DNA of 64,000 nucleotides from Anadara kagoshimensis. Taxonomy: Eukaryota; Mollusca; Bivalvia; Arcoida; Arcidae. Location of the stretch: contig CM037870.1 of NCBI GenBank assembly GCA_021292105.1, positions 27,079,416 to 27,143,415 of the forward strand, read 5' to 3'. This document shows, one piece after another, positions 56,738 through 64,000 of this stretch. Position 1 is the first letter of the stretch; the number at the start of each line of letters is the position of its first letter. The notes beneath the pieces are model-generated. The model was given only the letters and a program-made list of their open reading frames with translations, was not told the origin of the DNA and searched no databases. The position numbers were made by a program, and so were the translations under genes.

Positions 56738-57051
56738 CAAAAACATACAGTATTTGACTTCTTCTCCAATATCCAATGTTTTAACAGTAGCACTTTGGTC
56801 GACTCCTTACATAGCACTTAAGTCTACTACACATAATAACTTTAAATTCACAATTTGTAACGATTCATTTCATCCTTCTGACAGAGAGAAGCAATGAATG
56901 TCTGTTCTGTAGTGATGATTTTTTGATAATTCAATATATACAGGTAAATACTGCTTTTAGTTGTAAGTGAATGTTTGCATCAGGATATTGTCTGACTATT
57001 GTCACATTTTTAGTAATTTAATAGCCTTCAAAAACTAAAGTTTTCAATAAT

Positions 57052-57182
57052 TTAATAGTCTTCATAAAATTTGGGTATTTCATCTCCTGTAAGTAAGAAT
57101 CTTTCTACTCCATCTTTTGTTATACAAGCCAATCTTACAACACCTCCACTGGATCCGTCTCTGTTTATAGCCAGTGATATAC
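57052..57182 (-). CDS. PSMB6: PSMB6 terminal coding exon
   Basis: 131 nt including [45 protein letters not shown]. Just past the stop a 25-bp near copy of the last coding bases occurs (57010-57035), a small tandem duplication. Confidence 0.93.
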
Positions 57183-60100
57183 CTGTAACATAACACAAAT
57201 ATATAATTGAAAATATAGGCTTCCACTTCACCATAATTATCTTGCTTCTTAAGAACATAAATATCTTTTTAAAAATGGGGTTTTTACTTCACCATAATCA
57301 AGATATAGTAGGTATTAGGAAATTTTTCCACATTAAACTATTTTAAGAATTATATAAAATTACTAAAATATTCTTTTAATCATGTCAAGTATATTCAATG
57401 AGTGACTGTGGTTTTACACCAGTCAAGATCTGTTCACTTATATCAACACAACACCATAAGATGTAGAACTTTTTTGTGACAATAGACATTTTTATTTTTT
57501 TAAGGGTATTGTTTGAAGGATGTTGCAACTTATTTCTAAATACTAAGTGCTTTTTAGTAGAAAGTGACTACTTTTTTTAGCCGGGTAGAGAGTGACTACT
57601 TTTAGTATAAAAAATACTTTTTTATTTTCAAAAATAATCTCAATTCTATTGCTAATACTGTGCAAACTACTAATAAAATAGTAATTTAAAATTTAACTTC
57701 ATTAAAATTCCAAATGCTTAAATGGGCCCCCGTCATGTAAAATATGTGTACTTTAATGAGACTCCCCTTTACTAGAGAGTATACAACACTTGCAGCACAC
57801 CATGAAAACTGCACATGCATGAAAGAAAAATTTTTGAAAAAGGGCATAAAATTTTTTACAAGACTGAAAAGAAGGGCCAAGATTGCCCCAAAGGCGACAT
57901 TTTTGGGGGCCAGAATTTTGCTTTTGATGCCAATGGAACAGGTACCCTTCTCTCTGACTATATTTAACAAACAGTGTTCATAGTCAATATGAATGCCAAA
58001 CCTATGCACAACAAACTAAATAATGAGCAATTTACACACAGAAACTTCCAATAGACTTTGTGAAGTAAAAAAAAACAACTTGATCATCAAGCACAAAGGC
58101 ATACGATACCCCAAGAAATAAACTACCTGGGAATATGGAGGCAGCCATTTAGTTTACCAGGTTGTAGTTCCCCAAAATGTGTATTGCCAATATTAATATT
58201 CAAATGCAGTGATGAGGTCGTTTGGCATTTTTGTCCTATAAATGCCAAAAAGCCTCAAACTGGAAGATGTAGGAAATGTGCCAGGCTAAAGAAAATATAA
58301 AAATTAAAAAGGTTTAAACCTACAATTAGCTGTAAAGCGTAGACATTCATCTTTTGTCATTGCATCTTTGTAATTAGAGTCCACATAACCGTATAAGTAA
58401 CCACTACCAGATCCTCCAATTGAGACAGGCATTCTAGTTATCATACCTCCTATTGGAATTGTATAAACCTGTAAAACAGAAACATTGGATTAGGAAAAAC
58501 AAGACATGTATCTTTGTTTCAACTGACGGATCGCCAGCCACGCCCACAATGTTCCATCAAAGGCCAGGCAAGCTAAAATTACACCCAAAAAGAATGAAAT
58601 CTCGACCTGAATTGTGCCATTTAATGACGTCACTGAAATAAATATGTCATTTGTTGCCGTGACACTGCTTTAATACTGTGATGGCGGCCAGTGTCAGAAC
58701 ATAGTAGATATGGCAGGTGATATGTCAATTACTGGTACCCAAAAGCATCACTGGCTACCAATTTCCGAGAAATTCTTTCAAAAATTAAGTTTTAAAGTAC
58801 TCAATTTGGTAGTAAATGCATTTAAGCTAAATTGCTTTACCTTTATAAGCGTCATACATTAAATAGCTATCCAGAGATGACACATGTTTCCTATACAGTA
58901 AAACACGAATATAACAAACATGCTTAAAACATAAATCAAATATTGGGTCGACCACTCCTCTATATAAGTCTATTTATAACAATATAACAAAGTGGCTTTA
59001 TAACAAGGTTAAAAATAAGAGTCCCTAGGGCTTCATTATAAACATGTTTTACTGTATTAAGTTTATTCTTTTTGTAAATAACTACTATAAACCGTCTATA
59101 ATACCTGCTCTCAGACTAGACTTACTTGACCCCCTTTCTTTTTATCCCAGCCTGCTACAATTATACCAGCTGTTAGACTATCTCTATAGTTATAACACAT
59201 TTCTCTGAAGACATTAGCTGCTGTTAATACCAATGGTTCTTCTCCCGAATCCATTCTGAAAATATATCATATCTATAAACAGTGTTCAGTTTTAGATTTT
59301 TCTTTCAGAGAGGGCAATTTTCAAAAAATTTCCTCTACAGCACCAAAACATAAATTTTTTTGCATTCTTGTAATGGTTGAACATGACTCCCTAAGGCCGT
59401 TACAATAGGGTCATTTGGCAAAATAAGGACCAATGACCCCATGGCTCTCTCCTAGAATGAACACATGGATATTTATGAATGTTGTAAAAACTATATGCCA
59501 CAATTTATATCTGCCACTGATATTGCTTAATTTTCTGATTTGTTAAATCTAGTATAATGCCAAAAAAATGACAATAAACAGAGGACAATAATGAATTCAC
59601 AAATTATTTTACTATATTTTATCTTCATTTTTGTTTTTTTTTTTAAATTGAAAGAGAATGAAAAGAACTAGGATACAATTCATGGACTGGAGCAGAAAAA
59701 GTAGCAACAGATAAAGGAAAATGGGGAGGACTTGTAAACGGGCCCGATTCTCCTAACGGAGAGATGGAAATAATTCAAGTTTTCTTCATTTTACTTATTC
59801 ACATGATGTGTACTTTGATACACTGTCTACAGAAGCAGTTCAAACTGCAAGCAAGTGAATCAAGAGAGACAACTGCTTCAATTCTATGAAGAACGACAAA
59901 AAATTAGGTTAGCCATCAGTATTATTACCAATGCAAATGCATGTTTGTATGCAATTGTGTAACACGAACTAATTCATTACTAATACTAAAACTTACTTGT
60001 GGAAGTTGAGATGGTAATTTACAATATCTGCTATAGCTTGTGTATCAGCAGCAGATCCAGATCGACAACAATACACATAATCTGTCACTTTTGTTAACTT

Positions 60101-62893
60101 ATCTGTGACTCGGTTGGCTATGTAGGCACTGAAATTTAAACAAAAAGAACCATATAAGGAACTATTTATTTGCAGTACAGATAAAAGTCAGAGAAGCTCT
60201 TTGGCATATTGCTATCAGATTCTTCAAGCCCTATGCCAATACCTCCAAGGAAGCTACCTCTCTGTGTGTTGAAAAAAAACCATCTATGATAAATTATTAA
60301 ACAATTTTTAGTTATAAAGTAATTATTTCCTGTTGTTTGTATTCTTTTGTTTTCATGACAAAGTACAAATATTCTCAGGTCACCATTGAAGTTTCAAAGA
60401 GTTGCTCTTGGCAATATCCTCTTAACTCTTAATAGAGATGTGTGAGTCAATGATGTTGGGGTTATTTTCCTGCTTGATCACATGAGATAATTAGGGTTAT
60501 GCGGTCTGCCTAAATCATGTCAAGGGAGGATTTCATGCCAAGGTAGACGCCAAGGGAAATGAAATGCGCCAAGGAAGTTTGTGTGCAAGCTAGAAACTTA
60601 TTTTTTTGTATACTGAATTATTAATGAATAAAGTATATTTTCTGAAAAATTGGAAATAATTTTTCGGTAAAAAGCCGAGTTATTCCAACTTTGACCTTGT
60701 CCGTGTAAATTCTGTGACGAAAGAGAGGTAACTCTAGTTTTTCTACATACATGTATATAGTCGAACTGGTTTAACAATGGAATGTCATTGTTCAAATTAT
60801 AATTATTATTTTTATTATTATAATAATTATTATTTATATTATTATTAAATAATAAAAATCATAATGTTGTTTCTTTGTTGTCTTCTAATAATGACCGTTA
60901 TTATTAACTTTTGCAATAAAAATAAGAGAATGTATTATTGTATTTTATCAGTAGTTTTCAGTGTATGTAATATTGAAAATAATATTTCTAATTTTATTAA
61001 ATTATTATTACATCATATTTTTAGCCTATTACATTTACAATTTTACTGATTGGGCCCTAAAAATGAGGATCATTAATTACGTTTAAGGCTATTAAACTCT
61101 ATCGTCATATTTTCATAAAAAAATTATTATATAATTAATTTATTGTAAAAATTAATTATATTTATTTCGCCAAAAAATGAGTATTTCGTAACATTTTTAA
61201 ACAGGAAAATGGGACTCATAAGAGTTGGTATGGTTTCAGGCCGCACGTGTGTATACCGAAGTTAATCCCATAATTGGCTAATTAACTGTAAATACCTGTC
61301 GCGTGAGTACACCTAGGTAATCCGATAATTGATGGTCAAAAGATTCTTTAAACCCAGTGATTGACCGGCATGTACACGGACTGTACTTACAACATCCCAG
61401 GAAGATAATTCACTTATATTTGTGTATTAATACACACACGAATTCTTATAACACCCCGTCAAGATAATTCACCTATCTACACATGAATACTTATAACAAC
61501 CCGCTCAAGATAATTCACTTAATTTATATAACACCCGGCCCCGGTTTCACAATCATTCCTGAGCTAAGATTTTCCTTAACTAAAATCTGGCAAAATTTCA
61601 AATTTTCATAATTTTTAATGTGTTATTTTTAAGATCGCATCAAGATTAAAACATTTGCATTTAGTTTTGACAAAAATATTCATCAATAGTTCCAAAAATT
61701 TGCTAAATTTAAGTTAAGGAAAATCTTAGCTAAGGAATGATTGTGAAACCGGTCAAGATAATTCAATTATATGAATGCAGTAATGAAATGTATAGCTGTG
61801 TATTGACCCATCTCTATCAAAAAGAAAATGACTGTATTACATTTGATAACTCATTAGGAAGATCTGAAACACTTATTTCAAAATTAAATCAAATAATATT
61901 ATTAACACAACTGTTTGATTTCTTCTAAATGTGTTATTAAATAACAGCAGTCTTAAATCACATGAATAGCTCCTTTATTAGGAGGGATTTACCAAGAGCA
62001 TGCTCCATTATAAGGAGGGATTTACCAATAACAGCACAGAATAACGGCCATATTGTAACCAGTCAACGGTGCAATAAGAAATATTTAAATAATCAATTAT
62101 TAATCAACAAAATGACTAACCGAATTCAGAATATATTCTTTATTCATTAATAATTCAGCATACAAAAAAATAAGTTTCTAGCTTGCACACAAACTTCCTT
62201 GGCGCATTTCATTTCCCTTGGCGTCTACCTTGGCATGAAATCCTCCTTGGCATGATTTAGGTAGACCCGGGTTATGTACCAAAATGCAAAGCTGGTAAAA
62301 GTGTATCATACCAAGAAAAATGATAACAACATGTAGGGTGTAGTACAACGATATGTGGCCATGGCATATTAATTCAAAGGCGTACAAATTTATTAATGGT
62401 GTTTGAAGTCCCAGTCAAAAAAATTTCTTATATCGAGACATTGCCAGCTATAAAAAGTATAAGTGAAGGTGCAGAAATCTTGCCTGTGCGTTATGCCGAT
62501 GGCATTATACAGCAGAGTTCTTTATCCTGCTATGTCTACCATGACATGAGACCTTGTTTATTTTAAGTTCCCATGTGACAGAACCATGACTTTCATTTCG
62601 TAATGCTGAGTTCTTGACGAAAGAACAGTCAAAACCAACTTTCACGTCTTGGATCAGACCTGGTTGGGGTAAGAACACACAACCTCCCAATTTAGGAGCG
62701 AGCACTCTTTCAACTCCGCACAGTGGTTAAGAGCATATCATAAGAAGGTTATTTCAAATTATTTTTTATTTTCCTTTAGTCAACTAGTGATGTGGCCACT
62801 AGCCAATTGAACTTAAAATTATTACCCAGTTGTGGTTCTGGAATCTGCTCCTATGACAACTCCACCATCAAACTGCACTGCCATAATAGTGGT
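57052..62893 (-). CDS. PSMB6: Proteasome subunit beta type-6 (beta1, caspase-like), mature part
   Basis: Five exons (62893-62826, 60128-59997, 59255-59126, 58468-58324, 57182-57052) give 201 residues and a stop, with all phases consistent. The protein starts [20 protein letters not shown], so Thr1 (the nucleophile), Asp17, Arg19 and Lys33 (VTDKL) are in place. [25 protein letters not shown] and [12 protein letters not shown] follow as in animal PSMB6. It forms the beta1 site of the 20S core that cuts after acidic residues. The propeptide exon upstream of Thr1 was not found up to 64000 and probably lies outside. The C-terminus (IPKFYEDY) differs from the vertebrate one, as is common. Single copy here and not part of the MSP130-like duplication. 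Confidence 0.95.
57183..58323 (-). other. PSMB6 last intron
   Basis: Non-coding; a SINE tail fragment (tcttgactggtgtaaa on the minus strand) lies at about 57408-57440. No other element was recognised. Confidence 0.5.
58324..58468 (-). CDS. PSMB6: PSMB6 exon encoding the [13 protein letters not shown] region
   Basis: 145 nt. [48 protein letters not shown]. Acceptor GTTTTACAG, donor GTAGGT. Confidence 0.93.
58523..58738. mobile_element. MITE family A, copy 3
   Basis: Left end ctgacggatcgccagccacg is well kept, right end decayed (atggcaggtgatatgtcaa). It lies in the PSMB6 intron 60 bp from an exon and contains aatgacgtcact. Confidence 0.7.
59126..59255 (-). CDS. PSMB6: PSMB6 exon encoding the [10 protein letters not shown] region
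   Basis: 130 nt. [43 protein letters not shown]. Acceptor TATTTTCAG, donor GTAAGT. Confidence 0.93.
59256..59996 (-). other. PSMB6 intron, no element recognised
   Basis: AT-rich; poly-T at about 59633-59644. No repeat family or exon seen. Confidence 0.5.
59997..60128 (-). CDS. PSMB6: PSMB6 exon encoding the Lys33 and RSGSAAD region
   Basis: 132 nt. [44 protein letters not shown]. Acceptor AAATTTCAG, donor GTAAGT. Confidence 0.93.
61385..61545. repeat. Degenerate tandem array
   Basis: Three to four units of about 50 bp on the theme aagataattcactta plus acttataacaccccg. The nested MITE interrupts it: gtcaagataattcaa resumes at about 61752. Confidence 0.65.
61545..61753. mobile_element. MITE nested in the 1.77-kb element
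   Basis: Ends ccggtttcacaatcattcct and aggaatgattgtgaaaccgg, then gctaagattttccttaact and its inverse, about 42-bp arms with little divergence. A related fragment (aagattttccttaactt) lies at 18781-18800. Confidence 0.8.
62405..62727 (-). mobile_element. tRNA-derived SINE (family 1)
   Basis: Reversed copy in PSMB6 intron between the Thr1 exon and the next: tail ttatatcgagacattgccag on the left, decayed head on the right (cagacctggttggggtaag). Confidence 0.78.
62826..62893 (-). CDS. PSMB6: PSMB6 exon with catalytic Thr1
   Basis: 68 nt. [20 protein letters not shown] then TTG; contains Thr1 and Asp17. Acceptor TACTTTAG, donor GTAATA. The exon starts precisely at the autocleavage point, so the propeptide is in the preceding exon. 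Confidence 0.92.
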
Positions 62894-64000
62894 CTAAAGT
62901 AAAAAAAAAACATAAAACAAAATTTACATTTATTTATTTTTTTTTTTTTTTTGTATTACCGGTATAATTATCTTGTAGAATTTCGAGACTTTTTTTAAAA
63001 AATCAGTGTACATGTATACATGGGTTATAGACAAAACGTACCCATGCCAAAACGTACCCTACCATAACGTACCCATTTTTGGACGAAACGTACCCACATT
63101 TTTACCAGAACGTACCCATACAGAACGTACCCACCAGAACGTACCCGCCATAACGTACTTACCATAGCATCAATATATATCTTATATTTGTATGATGTAG
63201 CTTTGATTTTTTTATGACAAAATGTTTTATTTACATCTTCCTTTATTTCTAAAAATATGTATTTTTATAATAAATAAAAAATAACAACTGAGAGAAGAAT
63301 TAAAAGCAGCACTCAGAGTAATAGCTTTTATGTGTCATATATTTACCAAAACGTACCCACATTCACTTTATTTCCCTAGATTTGTTCTTATAGCGTCTAT
63401 GTACAAATATATATCATTTATTTAAAAAAAATGAAAACGATTAATTATAACTTAGTTCCTTTCATATCAAGGGATTTAATGTAATGGTGTAAAAAATTAG
63501 GTGGAATTTGTTAAGAGAATTAGTGGTTAAATATTAGATATTAAAAGAAAAACGTTAATTTCATTGTTTAAAATTAGGTTCTAATTAGCTATAGTTTTAA
63601 TGATTTTTTTTAAATGTGATATAAGGAAATTTGTCTTAAAATCATATAATTGATATAAATCTATTGTGTTTATTAATTTCTTTGAACTCTGAAATAAGGT
63701 TTAGGGCATAATATTATTTTAACAATTAGAATATATCACTTGTCAAAATTGACACTTTGTGTTCCATTTAACAGATATTCTGACGCTAATATATTTTGAA
63801 ACACAGAGGTTAAAAGATAGAAATCTTCCGTGTCTTAATAAATAATATTTAATGTTGAAATTTGGAAAAGTTAAAGAATAAATTGTAAATATTTATTGTC
63901 TTGATAAGTAAAATTGTTCAGCTGAAACTTCGGGCGGCAAATCTAAAAATTAATAGAGTGCGCGTTAAAATTTGTTCGTTACATAGTTCGTACTATTCAT
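62894..64000 (-). other. PSMB6 upstream intron (partial), with AACGTACCC cluster
   Basis: Homopolymer runs at 62900-62955, then a cluster of AACGTACCC repeats (63034-63165, one more at 63345), then AT-rich DNA. No exon coding for a propeptide was seen. Confidence 0.5.
63034..63165. repeat. Irregular cluster of AACGTACCC motifs
   Basis: Eight occurrences of aacgtaccc or one-base variants in about 130 bp at uneven spacing (9-24 bp), plus another at about 63345-63360 after a 180-bp gap. Not a regular microsatellite. Confidence 0.75.

Larger units (their letters stand above)
60502..62268. mobile_element. 1.77-kb DNA element with about 160-bp inverted termini
   Basis: Flanked by a perfect 8-bp target duplication (gggttatg at 60494-60501 and 62269-62276). 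Inverted termini (ggtctgcctaaatcatg / ggtctacctaaatcatg, then aaggtagacgccaaggg, cgccaaggaagtttgtgtgc) match for about 160 bp. Interior is AT-rich without a transposase; it contains a short degenerate tandem array (61385-61545) and a nested MITE. An 8-bp duplication fits hAT, P or Merlin-like transposases; the ends do not start with CAG. Confidence 0.85.

Noticed and set aside
60864..61049. AT-rich open frame inside the 1.77-kb element as a possible transposase remnant
   Set aside because: Low-complexity hydrophobic translation with no transposase motif.
62894..64000. PSMB6 first (propeptide) exon
   Set aside because: I looked for a minus-strand ATG-led frame ending in a Gly before a GT donor and saw no convincing candidate in this AT-rich stretch.

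Overview
Eukaryotic, AT-rich, intron- and repeat-dense DNA, most likely from a bivalve mollusc. The reasons are the mollusc-type tRNA-derived SINEs, the dense MITE and retroelement debris, and an MSP130-type (mesenchyme-specific cell surface glycoprotein, choice-of-anchor I) gene family typical of biomineralising animals. The species assignment is inference. There is no bacterial gene structure, CRISPR array or rRNA, and the tRNA-like sequences are SINE heads. All recognisable protein-coding genes lie on the minus strand and are split into small exons with GT/AG borders; I set the exon limits by hand from splice sites, phase continuity and comparison of the two paralogues.

Layout: (1) 1-22879, an apparently intact MSP130-like gene, exons 1-9 (22879 down to 2062); its 3' end lies beyond the left edge. 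(2) 22880-29082, the region between the copies: duplicated 5' flank up to about 24190, then retroelement 3' ends, a SINE, a decayed hAT-type transposase and a GT microsatellite. (3) 29083-49887, a second, paralogous MSP130-like copy with the same exon lengths and phases but with three disabling lesions (10-bp deletion in exon 3, nonsense codon in exon 4, 8-bp deletion in exon 9): a pseudogene. Homology between copies extends into introns and upstream DNA, so a block of roughly 27-31 kb was tandemly duplicated. (4) 49888-57051, duplicated 5' flank to about 51695, then SINE clusters and other mollusc repeats. (5) 57052-62893, five exons of the proteasome subunit beta type-6 gene (PSMB6), from the mature N-terminal Thr1 to the stop; the propeptide exon lies beyond the window or was not found.

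The paralogous introns act as an internal control. Insertions shared by both copies predate the duplication (a second SINE family, several retroelement modules, a minisatellite). Insertions in one copy only are younger, and some show clean empty sites in the other copy. Mobile DNA includes: a 1.34-kb mariner with TA target duplication and a transposase frame broken by four stops; an hAT-type non-autonomous element with 8-bp target duplication; a 1.77-kb element with about 160-bp inverted termini and a perfect 8-bp target duplication inside a PSMB6 intron; at least 16 copies of a retroelement 3' module whose longer copies encode a reverse-transcriptase-like C-terminus, several paired head-to-head; four short elements carrying a hammerhead-ribozyme-like core; several MITE families; Gypsy gag and RTE-type LINE relics; and long, nearly perfect palindromes.

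The most interesting items are the hammerhead-bearing short elements, the head-to-head retroelement modules (one carrying a 54-bp segment identical to a nearby LINE relic), the 194-bp perfect palindrome, and the tandem MSP130-like pair with one dead copy.
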